NCBI GenBank assembly: GCA_003223395.1
Contig: QHUZ01000030.1
Coordinates: forward strand, 1 to 55,145
Reading direction: 5' to 3'
Source of the DNA: Gemmatimonadota bacterium
GTDB lineage: Bacteria; Gemmatimonadota; Gemmatimonadetes; Gemmatimonadales; GWC2-71-9
Length of the DNA: 55,145 nt
The notes under the pieces are model-generated. The model was not told the origin of the DNA. It did no database searches and worked only from the letters and a program-made list of their open reading frames with translations. Both the position numbers and the translations under genes were made by a program. Shown in pieces: positions 8,376 through 15,534 of the stretch; position 1 is the first letter of the stretch, and each line of letters begins with the position of its first letter.

Positions 8376-8386
8376 CGAACTGGGCT

Positions 8387-9061
8387 TCAGCTCAACGTCT
8401 TGAGGACGAGCTTGCTCACCGCTTTCAGTGTGTCGAATACGCCATCGCCGCGAACCGCCACGGCCTCGTGGTAGGGTGCGTGGCCGACCCACTCGCCGTC
8501 GACCTTATCGACCAGGCTCTCGCCCGGATGGGCCGGATCGGGCGTCGGTTTCTGACGCGCGGCTTCTTCGATCGGCCAACCCGGATTAAGGGACGCCTGG
8601 AGGTCTTTGATCGGCGCGGCATTGGGAAGGTCGCGCTTGTTGTACTGAATCGCGAACGGGATCTTGGTCAGATCGTACCCGTATTCCGCCATGTTGTCGT
8701 ACAGGTTCTGCATCGACTCGACGTTGGCCTCCATGCGCTCGATCTGGCTGTCGGCGACGAAGACGATGCCGTCCACGCCCTTGAGAATGAGCTTGCGGCT
8801 GGCATTGTAGTACACCTGGCCGGGGACGGTGTAGAGGTGGAAGCGCGTCTTGAAACCGCGGATCGTCCCGAGATCGACCGGGAGAAAGTCGAAAAACAGC
8901 GTGCGCTCGGTTTCCGTCGCGAGCGAGATCATCTTGCCCCGCGTGTTGGGCGAGACCTTCCCATAAATGTGCTCCAGGTTGGTCGTCTTCCCACCCAGAC
9001 CGGGGCCGTAGTAGACGAGCTTACAGTTGATCTCGCGGGACGCGTAGTTGATCATCGACAT
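8387..9061 (-). CDS. mglA: MglA-type small Ras-like GTPase
   Basis: A 224-residue small GTPase of the MglA family, the polarity switch for motility in Myxococcus and more widely in non-motile bacteria. The Walker A motif [10 protein letters not shown] (19-28) is typical of MglA. Switch/G3 reads Y-T-V-P-G-Q and G4 is N-K-R-D. The G3 element TVPGQ instead of DxxGQ/G is normal in this family. It follows mglB by 12 bp, as expected for a GTPase and its GAP-like partner. No type IV pilus or gliding genes are in the window, so the process it polarises is unknown. Confidence 0.93.
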   Translation of the reverse strand: MSMINYASREINCKLVYYGPGLGGKTTNLEHIYGKVSPNTRGKMISLATETERTLFFDFLPVDLGTIRGFKTRFHLYTVPGQVYYNASRKLILKGVDGIVFVADSQIERMEANVESMQNLYDNMAEYGYDLTKIPFAIQYNKRDLPNAAPIKDLQASLNPGWPIEEAARQKPTPDPAHPGESLVDKVDGEWVGHAPYHEAVAVRGDGVFDTLKAVSKLVLKTLS

Positions 9062-9073
9062 GGGCGCGCCCCG

Positions 9074-9559
9074 TTACCCGAAGAGTTTGTCAATTTCGTC
9101 TTCCGCCCCTTCGAGCAGGCCTTTTTGCTGGGCCTGACCCGTGCCGACCCGATTGAACATCTCCGCGAAGACCTTGTTGAGCTCTCCGACGACGCCTTTC
9201 GCCTTGAGCTTGACGAGCCCCAGCGTGGCGCGCTGATCGAACAGCACCACGAGGATCACGCGCTTCGCCACGTCGGCGAGGTACATCGATTCGCGCTCGC
9301 CCTGATGCACCAGCGAGGCGAACTCCGCCTCGCCGATCATTTTCGCGAGCTGATCGTTGGCGCTGAAGTCGGCGGCGGTGAGTGAGGCGAACGCGGTGGG
9401 ATCGAACTGCGGTGTTTCCCCGACCGTGGCGACGAGTTGGCCGTTGCGATCAACGAGCAGCGCACAGCGGGCGTTCGAGTCGCGGAGAAACGCCTGCAGG
9501 TGCGTCTGGATTTGCTTGAAATCGCTCTCGTTGAAAGACCAGCTTGCGGCCCCGGCCAT
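9074..9559 (-). CDS. mglB: MglB-like roadblock/LC7 domain protein (GAP for MglA)
   Basis: A 161-residue single roadblock/LC7 domain protein directly upstream of mglA. Family features are the N-terminal helix, the ALLVDRNGQLVATVG beta hairpin, the E-x-x-S-M-Y-L-A-D strand and V-I-L-V-V-L-F-D-Q-R. MglB dimers stimulate GTP hydrolysis by MglA and help place it at one pole. The C-terminus (about residues 140-161) is acidic and may be flexible. Gene order mglB-mglA matches the Myxococcus operon. Confidence 0.9.
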   Translation of the reverse strand: MAGAASWSFNESDFKQIQTHLQAFLRDSNARCALLVDRNGQLVATVGETPQFDPTAFASLTAADFSANDQLAKMIGEAEFASLVHQGERESMYLADVAKRVILVVLFDQRATLGLVKLKAKGVVGELNKVFAEMFNRVGTGQAQQKGLLEGAEDEIDKLFG

Positions 9560-9574
9560 GCGCCTCCTAGAGGA

Positions 9575-10177
9575 TCAGTCGGTCTCCGACATCTCGCGCC
9601 GTGCCGCCAGCGCCTGAGCGATCGTCACCGCGTCGGCATACTCGAGATCGCCACCCACCGGCAACCCGCGCGCGATCCGCGTGACACGGACGCCGCTGGG
9701 CTTCAGCACCTGCTGCAGGTACGTCGCCGTGGCTTCCCCCTCCATCGAGGGATTCGTCGCCACGATCACCTCCCGAACCTCTGAGCCATTGGCCAATCGC
9801 GCAAGCAGGCGGTCCACATGCAACTCGTCGGGTCCCACACCATCCAATGGTGAGATTCGACCGCCCAGGACGTGATAGCGGCCGCGGTAGCGGCCGGCGC
9901 GCTCGATCGCGCTGACGTCGCCCGATTCCTCGACCACGCACAGCAGGGCCGCGTCGCGGCGCGGGTCGCGGCAGATCGGGCAGGGATCCTCGTCGGCGAG
10001 GTTCCCGCAGATCTGGCACGCCGTGACCTGTCCACGGACGCGCCGGATGGCCTCCGCCAGGCGCTCCGCGGTTTCCGCGGGCTGCTTCAGCAAATGGAAC
10101 GTGAGCCGTTGGGCGGTCTTGCGCCCGATGCCGGGGAGCTTAGCGAGCTCCGCCACGAGCTCCTCGATGGCGGACAC
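9575..10177 (-). CDS. recR: Recombination mediator protein RecR
   Basis: A 200-residue RecR, part of the RecFOR pathway that loads RecA at gaps. The helix-hairpin-helix LPGIGRKTAQRL lies near residues 13-25, the four-cysteine zinc finger C-x-x-C...C-x-x-C at about 54-69, and the Toprim domain starts LLCVVEESGDV. Length is standard. It sits 12 bp after ybaB, the common dnaX-ybaB-recR order. Confidence 0.97.
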   Translation of the reverse strand: MSAIEELVAELAKLPGIGRKTAQRLTFHLLKQPAETAERLAEAIRRVRGQVTACQICGNLADEDPCPICRDPRRDAALLCVVEESGDVSAIERAGRYRGRYHVLGGRISPLDGVGPDELHVDRLLARLANGSEVREVIVATNPSMEGEATATYLQQVLKPSGVRVTRIARGLPVGGDLEYADAVTIAQALAARREMSETD

Positions 10178-10189
10178 GGAACTCGCCGC

Positions 10190-10507
10190 CTACAGCGGCA
10201 GCTGGAATGGGAACGGCAGACCCGACGCCAGCTTCCGCACTTCGGCCTGATACAGCTCGGCCGCGCGCTTTTGCGCCTCCGCCACGGCTGCCAGCACGAG
10301 GTCCTCAAGCATCTCGACATCCCCCTGCTTGACTGCTTCGGGGTCGATCTTGATGCCGCGAATGTGCCCCCGCCCGTCGACCGTGGCCTGGACCATGCCG
10401 CCACCGGCCGACACCGTCAACGTCTGCTGCGCCAGCTGCGTCTGGATCTCGGTAAGCCGCCCCTGCATCTGCTGGGAGAGCTGGAGCAGGCTAGATAAAT
10501 CCGCCAT
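10190..10507 (-). CDS. YbaB/EbfC family nucleoid-associated protein
   Basis: A 105-residue protein of the YbaB/EbfC family, small DNA-binding dimers often encoded between dnaX and recR. The family core G-G-G-M-V-Q-A-T-V-D-G-x-G and I-x-I-D-P-E-A-V is clear, with a glutamine-rich N-terminal helix and a C-terminal helix of A-E-A-Q-K-R-A-A-E-L. Position between dnaX and recR supports the call. Confidence 0.94.
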   Translation of the reverse strand: MADLSSLLQLSQQMQGRLTEIQTQLAQQTLTVSAGGGMVQATVDGRGHIRGIKIDPEAVKQGDVEMLEDLVLAAVAEAQKRAAELYQAEVRKLASGLPFPFQLPL

Positions 10508-10543
10508 GTGTCGAAAGTTACCCCTCGTCGCACTGTTGGCAAG

Positions 10544-12163
10544 CTATTCGAGCAACTCCAAATCTAATGCGTCTACGGCGGCGCTCAGGGTCGGATCTTT
10601 CGCCCGCAGACTCTTGAGGCGCTCCGCGCTGGCGCCGGCAAGAGTTATGCGCTCGGCGCTGGCTCCCCCCGCCGCGACAGCCACGCGTGGGGCTTCGCTG
10701 ATGTACTGGCCGAGTGCCTGGGCAATAATCTCCCGTTGCCGTTCGAGCCCCTCGGCGTGCACGGCGTGACCGGGTCGCAGCGTAACGATGCGCCCCTCGA
10801 CCGCGACGACTTCCGCCTCCGCGAGGAGACTGCCGAGTAGCGGGGTTTTGGCGCGGGCATCCTGCACGACTTGCGCCCAGATCGAACGGACGTTCTCCAA
10901 TGTCGGTTCTAATTTCTGACCTGTGGGACGGTCGGACGGCCTGACGGCCGGACGGTCGGATACTGTCGGGGTGTGCGACGGCGCCGGCGATGGATTTGTC
11001 CGGCCGTCGGGCCGTCCGGCCGTTGGTCCCTTTAGCGCCTCCAACACTTCACCGATTTCGACCGTCCGATCGAGCATCGCCCATCGGAGCAACAGCACCT
11101 CAACGAGGAGCCGCTGGTTGGCGCTCCGGCTGAGCCGCTCCTCAGAGTCACTCAGGATCGTCAGGAGACGCACGATGTCCGCCGGGGGGAGCTGAGGTGC
11201 GTACTCGCGCACGACGCTCATCAAGCCCTCGGTCAGGCCTTCGGGCTGGCCCCCGACGCCGACCAGGAGCAGAGCACGGAGCGCTTCGCCGGCGCCATTC
11301 ACGAACTCGGCGAGGTCCGCACCTGCCTCGAGTAGGCGCTCGACGAGGGGGAAGATGGCCGCGGCGTCACGCTCGACGATGGCGCGGAGCATCTCGCCGA
11401 ACAGCTCGTCGGGAATCAGGCCGAGGACTTCCCGGACGCGCGCTGCGGTGACCGGGCCTTCCCCGAACGAGAGGACCTGATCGAGCAACGAGAGCGCGTC
11501 GCGCATGCCGCCGTTGGCGCTGCGGGCGATGAGGGTCAGCGCGTCGTCTTCGACCTGCAGCTGTTCTGCCTTCGCCACGGCTTTCAGCCGGTCCACGATG
11601 GCGTGGGGGCCGATCCGCCGAAAATCGAAGCGTTGCAGCCGCGACAGAATGGGCGCGGCGGTGTTCGCGATCTTCTGCGGCTCGGTCGTCGCGAAGACGA
11701 ACACCACGCGGGGGGGCGGCTCCTCGAGAATCTTCAGGAGCGCGTTCCACGCCTCGCGCGTGAGCATGTGCGCTTCATCGACGATGTAGACCTTGGATCC
11801 CGACTCGGTGCTCGCGGCATACATCGCGCGCTCGCGCAGATCGCGGGCGTCGTCCACGCCGCGGTTCGACGCGGCATCGAGCTCCACGACATCCAGATTC
11901 GCCGCCCCGGTCCAGATGCGCCGGCAGGGGTCGCACTCCCCGCACGGTTCGCCCGCGCCGCCCGGGGTGCGCCGCTCGCAATTCAGGGCCATCGCCAGAA
12001 TGCGCGCTGCGGTCGTCTTCCCTACCCCCCGGGGTCCCGCGAACAGGTAGCCGTGCGCGACGCGTCCCTGCGCCACGGCCCCGCGCAGCGCCGCAGCCAC
12101 GTGATCCTGGGCGATGAGATCGGAGAACCGCTTCGGACGATACTTGCGCGCTAGTGCAATCAT
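10544..12163 (-). CDS. dnaX: DNA polymerase III subunit gamma/tau
   Basis: A 539-residue clamp-loader ATPase. The Walker A motif GPRGVGKTTAA, the four-Cys zinc module (about 64-82), Walker B V-D-E-A-H-M-L and a sensor region with T-T-E-P-Q-K-I are visible. After the AAA+ core (to about 365) comes a Pro/Ser/Arg-rich linker and a short tau-like C-terminal domain. The linker is encoded partly by two 8-bp repeat arrays (10927-10958 and 11002-11025), so it has probably grown by repeat insertion. It starts the gene string ybaB-recR-mglB-mglA-pgsA-cinA. Confidence 0.96.
   Translation of the reverse strand: MIALARKYRPKRFSDLIAQDHVAAALRGAVAQGRVAHGYLFAGPRGVGKTTAARILAMALNCERRTPGGAGEPCGECDPCRRIWTGAANLDVVELDAASNRGVDDARDLRERAMYAASTESGSKVYIVDEAHMLTREAWNALLKILEEPPPRVVFVFATTEPQKIANTAAPILSRLQRFDFRRIGPHAIVDRLKAVAKAEQLQVEDDALTLIARSANGGMRDALSLLDQVLSFGEGPVTAARVREVLGLIPDELFGEMLRAIVERDAAAIFPLVERLLEAGADLAEFVNGAGEALRALLLVGVGGQPEGLTEGLMSVVREYAPQLPPADIVRLLTILSDSEERLSRSANQRLLVEVLLLRWAMLDRTVEIGEVLEALKGPTAGRPDGRTNPSPAPSHTPTVSDRPAVRPSDRPTGQKLEPTLENVRSIWAQVVQDARAKTPLLGSLLAEAEVVAVEGRIVTLRPGHAVHAEGLERQREIIAQALGQYISEAPRVAVAAGGASAERITLAGASAERLKSLRAKDPTLSAAVDALDLELLE
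10927..10958. repeat. Degenerate tandem array, 4 x 8 bp (GACGGYCN) inside dnaX
   Basis: Four contiguous octamers: GACGGTCG, GACGGCCT, GACGGCCG, GACGGTCG. They are read in frame as part of the dnaX linker (P-A-V-R-P-S-D-R-P). Bases 10931-10953 are identical to 15094-15116 in the threonine aldolase gene, 4 kb away. Confidence 0.85.
11002..11025. repeat. Second degenerate 8-bp array inside dnaX (GGCCGTCN)
   Basis: Three octamers GGCCGTCG, GGCCGTCC, GGCCGTTG lie about 45 bp from the other dnaX array and belong to the same sequence class. They encode another part of the same variable linker (T-A-G-R-P-D-G-R-T). Confidence 0.75.
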
Positions 12164-12191
12164 TGAGTCCTAATCTACACCGGAGCGCGCA

Positions 12192-12233
12192 TGATGAATG
12201 ATCATTGAACATTGATCATTGATCATTGATATT
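12192..12233. repeat. Degenerate tandem array, 6 x 7 bp (TGATCAT)
   Basis: Six contiguous heptamers: TGATGAA, TGATCAT, TGAACAT, TGATCAT, TGATCAT, TGATATT. This is the clearest 7-bp array in the window. It is strikingly AT-rich for this genome and lies between dnaX and the SRP RNA gene, where it supplies the predicted ffs promoter. Confidence 0.9.
12205..12233 (+). promoter_or_regulatory. Predicted ffs promoter inside the heptamer array
   Basis: A TTGAAC -35 box (12205-12210) is followed after 17 bp by GATATT (12228-12233). This predicts transcription from about 12240, exactly the 5' base of the folded SRP RNA. Both boxes are made of heptamer units. Confidence 0.6.
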
Positions 12234-12239
12234 TCAGGC

Positions 12240-12336
12240 GCCCCAGGTCCGCAGGCTTTCCGCTCGTGAACCGCGTCAGGCCCCCGCAGGGAGCAGCGCT
12301 AAGCGATGTCGGGATTCGTTGCGGGGTGCCTGGGGC
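12240..12336 (+). ncRNA. ffs: Signal recognition particle RNA, bacterial small type (4.5S)
   Basis: A 97-nt hairpin RNA. The outer arms GCCCCAGG (12240-12247) and CCTGGGGC (12329-12336) are perfectly complementary. The apical domain has the conserved SRP core: GTGAACC, GTCAGG, a short CCC/GGG-closed loop, then GGGAGCAGC and TAAGCG. The RNA binds Ffh and directs nascent membrane proteins to FtsY. It is divergent from dnaX; linkage of ffs and dnaX is common in bacteria. Confidence 0.93.
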
Positions 12337-12349
12337 ATTTTACTGGGCC

Positions 12350-12377
12350 ACGGTCAACCGACAACGGTGAACCGACG
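12350..12377. repeat. Degenerate tandem array, 4 x 7 bp (ACSGNSA)
   Basis: Four heptamers ACGGTCA, ACCGACA, ACGGTGA, ACCGACG lie between the 3' end of the SRP RNA gene and the stop codon of the Ig-like gene. Alternate units match better, so the true period may be 14 bp. Confidence 0.7.
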
Positions 12378-12395
12378 CACAGCGGTTAACAGGAA

Positions 12396-13358
12396 TCAGC
12401 GACAGTCCACTTTCCCCGGCGCGGCTCGCGGTGGCACCGTCACGGTGAGATACTGCCGCATCCCGTTGGCGATGACGGCGAGGCTCGTCGTGCCCGCCTG
12501 ATCGGGCTTCAGCGTCACCGTGCCGACCGCGCTGTCCTGCACCACCGCCAGCACGCGAAAAACCCGCGCATCCGCTACGGCCGCGCGGAGACCGAGGAGC
12601 GGCGTAGGATTCGCAAACCCGTCCTGCGCGGACACGCGTAACGCCACCGCGCTGTCGGGGCGAATCGCGAAGTGTCCGGCCACGCTGGACGGGCCACACG
12701 TCACCACGAGCTGCGTCGCCGGTCCGGCGGCGACATTGAACGCCACCTGCTTTTCGACGACACCGATCGAGCCGATGACGGTCGCCGATCCGAGGCGCTG
12801 GCCCAACGTCACACCCACGTGCGCCTGCCCCGCGGCGTCCGTGGCAACTGCCGCCGGCCGAATGGTCGCGTTGATCCCCGTGAACGTCACCGCCTGACCG
12901 GAGAGCGGCGCGCCGGCGGAATCGCGCGCCTCGAACACCAGCGCGCGCGGCAGTTGCGCGCCGACGCTGCCGCGCTGCCCACCCCCCGAAACGAAGCCGC
13001 TGCGTTCCGCAGATACGTTGACGACGATCCGCTGCACCTGAAAAACTGGTGGCGGCGCGGGAGGGGTCGCGGGCGGAGCAGCCGGTGGTGGTCGGGCTGT
13101 CGCCCGCCGAGAGGCCTTGCGCCGCGCGCATTCTTCCATCGCCGCGAGCAGCGTCCGGTCGGCGCCCATGAGCTGCAGATCGTTGCGGTCGCGACTGGTC
13201 GGGTCGAAGGTGAGACAGTTGCGGCGCACGAGCTGCGCCAGCTCCCCCGTCGACATCTCCGCGGCCGACAGGAGTCGCACCAGGTCGCTCTTTCGGAGCG
13301 GCGCCGTGCGCTGTTGTTGCGTGGCGATCAGCGCGACCAGCAGCAGCACGTGCGTCAT
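12396..13358 (-). CDS. Secreted protein with bacterial Ig-like (Big-1 type) domain
   Basis: A 320-residue protein. The start at 13358 overlaps the JAMM gene stop (ATGA) and gives a signal peptide (MTHVLLLVALIATQQ). An early segment (about 25-80, R-K-S-D-L-V-R-L-L...R-R-N-C-L-T-F-D-P-T-x-R-D) is followed by a Pro/Ala-rich spacer and at least one Big-1-like fold with D-S-A-G-A-P-L-S-G-Q-A-V-T-F and A-T-D-A-A-G-Q-A. Its likely site is the periplasm or outer surface. It is the last gene of the pyk-to-Ig string. Function unknown. Confidence 0.72.
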   Translation of the reverse strand: MTHVLLLVALIATQQQRTAPLRKSDLVRLLSAAEMSTGELAQLVRRNCLTFDPTSRDRNDLQLMGADRTLLAAMEECARRKASRRATARPPPAAPPATPPAPPPVFQVQRIVVNVSAERSGFVSGGGQRGSVGAQLPRALVFEARDSAGAPLSGQAVTFTGINATIRPAAVATDAAGQAHVGVTLGQRLGSATVIGSIGVVEKQVAFNVAAGPATQLVVTCGPSSVAGHFAIRPDSAVALRVSAQDGFANPTPLLGLRAAVADARVFRVLAVVQDSAVGTVTLKPDQAGTTSLAVIANGMRQYLTVTVPPRAAPGKVDCR

Positions 13359-14902
13359 GGCCGGGGGCAACCGGAGTCGTCGAAGCGTCTCGAGACGGAG
13401 TCCACGGACGCCCACAATGCTTGATCGCGCGACACCCGCGCAGGATCGAACGACGCGAGACGCGCGCGCCGCTCGGTGTTGTAGGTAATCCACAGGTTGT
13501 CGACGGCGACAAGCCCGGTTGCCAAACCGCCGCAATCCATCCGTCCGCTTCCGAACAGCGCAGCGCGGTCCTGAAAGTTGCGCACCGCGCGCGCTAGCGA
13601 ATCGCTCAGGCGATCGAAGCGCGCGAACGGCGATGCGACCACGGGCTGCGGCACCGGGACGGGCGCAGGCGCGCGCGCGGCGGCCGGCGGTGGCGCAGGC
13701 GGCGGGGCGGCCGGCGGCGCGGCCGGCGGCGACCCCGCCGTCGTCCGGCGCCGAGGAGCGGCCGGCGGTGGCGCGGGGCTCCGTTTCGTGATGCGCGACG
13801 CGAGCTGCTTCGCACGATCCAGCAATCCGGGAAGGAGAGTCGGATTGCGAATCGCCAAGTACCAATAGCCACCCGCTCCGACGCCCGCCAACACCAGCAG
13901 AATTGCGAGGCGCTTGAGCCACGGCCCGCGCCGTTTGCGACGCTTCGGTTTGGCAGCCGGCGCAGCCCTTCTCTCTTCCTCTTCGTCCAGCAGCCGGAAC
14001 GCGGGCGCCGCCGTGCGGCGCGGACCGGACGGGGGACCGCGTAGCGGGCCGGACGGCACCAGGCGGGACGGCGGCAAGGGTGGCGCCGGCAAGCGCGCCC
14101 CAACCTCTGCTGGCGACGAGCGCATGATCCGGAACCCGCGATCACCTGCCGCGGGCCGCTGACGCGGCTTTTTTTCTTCCTCTTCAGCTTCCGGCGGGGG
14201 CGGAGCGGGGGGCGGCTTGGGTGGCTCGGGCGACTTCGGTTTCGGCCCGGTCAGCGTCGGGCCGTACGGCTTGTAGTTCCTCCACGTGATGAACGAGCGT
14301 TTCTTCCCGTCCGGCTTGATCGAGTCGGGTTGCAGCAGCTCGTAGAACGCCAACGGCGTCTTATGCCAGTCGGTGTTGCCTTGCGTCGCGCGAAAGAATC
14401 GTCCCGTGACGCCGCCCGCTTCGGCGGCGACCAGAATCGCGACGTGCCACGGCTCCGTGAAGAACTTCTCGTGGGTCTCGACATCGTGGGTCGTGAGGAA
14501 ACCGCCCTGCCCCGGATGGCTGTGGTACCAGCCCAGCAGCGTGCCGGCCGCCTTCTTGAGCTGTTCCTGCATCCGGTCCCACAGGCGCGACACCACGACC
14601 TCGGTTTTATCGCCGTAGATCGCCTGGCTGAGCTTCAGCGTCTTGTCGATGATGGTGTACAGCGCGCCGTTTTCCGGATCACGATAGACATCGCCGATGA
14701 GGAATCCGAAAATCGCCTGGGTGGGCGAGCTCTTGAGGTGTTCCTGCAGCGCGATGACCGCTTCCTGCTGAAAGAAAATCGGATACGGCGAGCGGCTGGT
14801 GGATTTTCCTCCGGGACTCGTCGTGCCCGGCGCGGCCGGTGGATTCCACAGGATCGCCCGTTCCATGGGCATCGGCTGCGATTTGGGCTCGGGCCGGCTC
14901 AC
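13355..14902 (-). CDS. Membrane-anchored JAMM/MPN-domain protein
   Basis: A 515-residue protein. GTG at 14902 is chosen for the GTGA overlap with the aldolase stop. Residues ~40-190 form an MPN/JAB fold with the JAMM zinc motif His127-x-His129, seven residues, Thr137-x-x-Asp140 (usually Ser at 137). The glutamate normally found in E-x-x-G-x-L-x-G appears as Ala63 (Gln62 beside it), so catalysis is doubtful. A Pro/Glu-rich linker, basic stretch, single membrane helix (331-350), Ala/Pro-rich spacer and a ~90-residue periplasmic tail follow. JAMM proteins cleave isopeptide or peptide bonds, e.g. in ubiquitin-like systems; no ubiquitin-like gene is nearby. Confidence 0.8.
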   Translation of the reverse strand: MSRPEPKSQPMPMERAILWNPPAAPGTTSPGGKSTSRSPYPIFFQQEAVIALQEHLKSSPTQAIFGFLIGDVYRDPENGALYTIIDKTLKLSQAIYGDKTEVVVSRLWDRMQEQLKKAAGTLLGWYHSHPGQGGFLTTHDVETHEKFFTEPWHVAILVAAEAGGVTGRFFRATQGNTDWHKTPLAFYELLQPDSIKPDGKKRSFITWRNYKPYGPTLTGPKPKSPEPPKPPPAPPPPEAEEEEKKPRQRPAAGDRGFRIMRSSPAEVGARLPAPPLPPSRLVPSGPLRGPPSGPRRTAAPAFRLLDEEEERRAAPAAKPKRRKRRGPWLKRLAILLVLAGVGAGGYWYLAIRNPTLLPGLLDRAKQLASRITKRSPAPPPAAPRRRTTAGSPPAAPPAAPPPAPPPAAARAPAPVPVPQPVVASPFARFDRLSDSLARAVRNFQDRAALFGSGRMDCGGLATGLVAVDNLWITYNTERRARLASFDPARVSRDQALWASVDSVSRRFDDSGCPRP

Positions 14903-15534
14903 GCGAGCGTCTCCAGAACGATGCGCGCGGCCCGCTCCGCGTCTGCACGGCTCACGTCGAGATGCGTGACGGCACGGAGGCGCCGCGGTCCCCACGGCGC
15001 GAGCCGGACTCCTGCCTGCGCCAGCCGCTGCGACACCGATTCGGGGGTATCGCGCTCGCGCCGCAGATCGACCATCACGATGTTGGTCTGTGGGTCGGAC
15101 GGCCTGACGGCCGGACTGCCGGAAAGCAATTCCGCAAAACGACGGGCATTTTCATGGTCCTCGCCGATGCGCGCGAGGTTGTGATCGAGCGCATACAATC
15201 CCGTGGTGATCGGCCGGATCTGCACGCCCGACAGCGCGGCGACGCCGGCCACCTCGGAGTGCACGAGATGCGCGTTCGCTTCGAGCAGGAGCTCCGTGCC
15301 CGGCTCCGTGACCAGCGCGATGCCGGTCTGATTGGCCTGCGTGCCCGACGGGAAAAAGAGGGCGTCTTCGGTGCCGAGCAGCTGGGCGATGCGCTCTTCG
15401 AGCCGGCGCGTCGTGGGATCCCCGTCGAGGACATCATCGCCCACTTCCGCGTCCGCCATGGCACGCCGCATCGCGGGCGACGGCTGCGTGACGGTATCGG
15501 ACCGGAGATCGATCGTCGGAGCAGAGGGGCTCAT
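14899..15534 (-). pseudogene. Low-specificity threonine aldolase with internal in-frame deletion
   Basis: The N-terminal third is typical threonine aldolase: IDLRSDTVTQPS, GDPTTRRLEERIA and FFPSGTQANQ. The C-terminal third also matches: YALDHNLARIGEDHENARRFA and TNIVMVDL. Around residue 113 (base ~15195) the protein jumps from one to the other. About 120-130 residues are missing, including the LHLDGAR-type segment and the PLP-binding lysine (S-K-G-L-x-x-P). It has 211 residues against about 340 in the family. It cannot bind PLP normally. The frame is open and coupled at both ends (ATGA/GTGA). It also contains an 8-bp repeat array at 15094-15125. Confidence 0.85.
15094..15125. repeat. Degenerate tandem array, 4 x 8 bp inside the threonine aldolase gene
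   Basis: Four octamers GTCGGACG, GCCTGACG, GCCGGACT, GCCGGAAA. The first 23 bases equal 10931-10953 in dnaX. In both genes it is read on the minus strand in the same frame, giving the shared peptide P-A-V-R-P-S-D. Confidence 0.85.

Noticed and set aside
13355-14902. Bacterial ubiquitin-like or anti-phage (CBASS/Pycsar type) operon suggested by the JAMM protein
   Set aside because: No E1, E2, ubiquitin-like or defence effector gene lies within reach. The only cyclase-like gene is 27 kb away in an unrelated operon.
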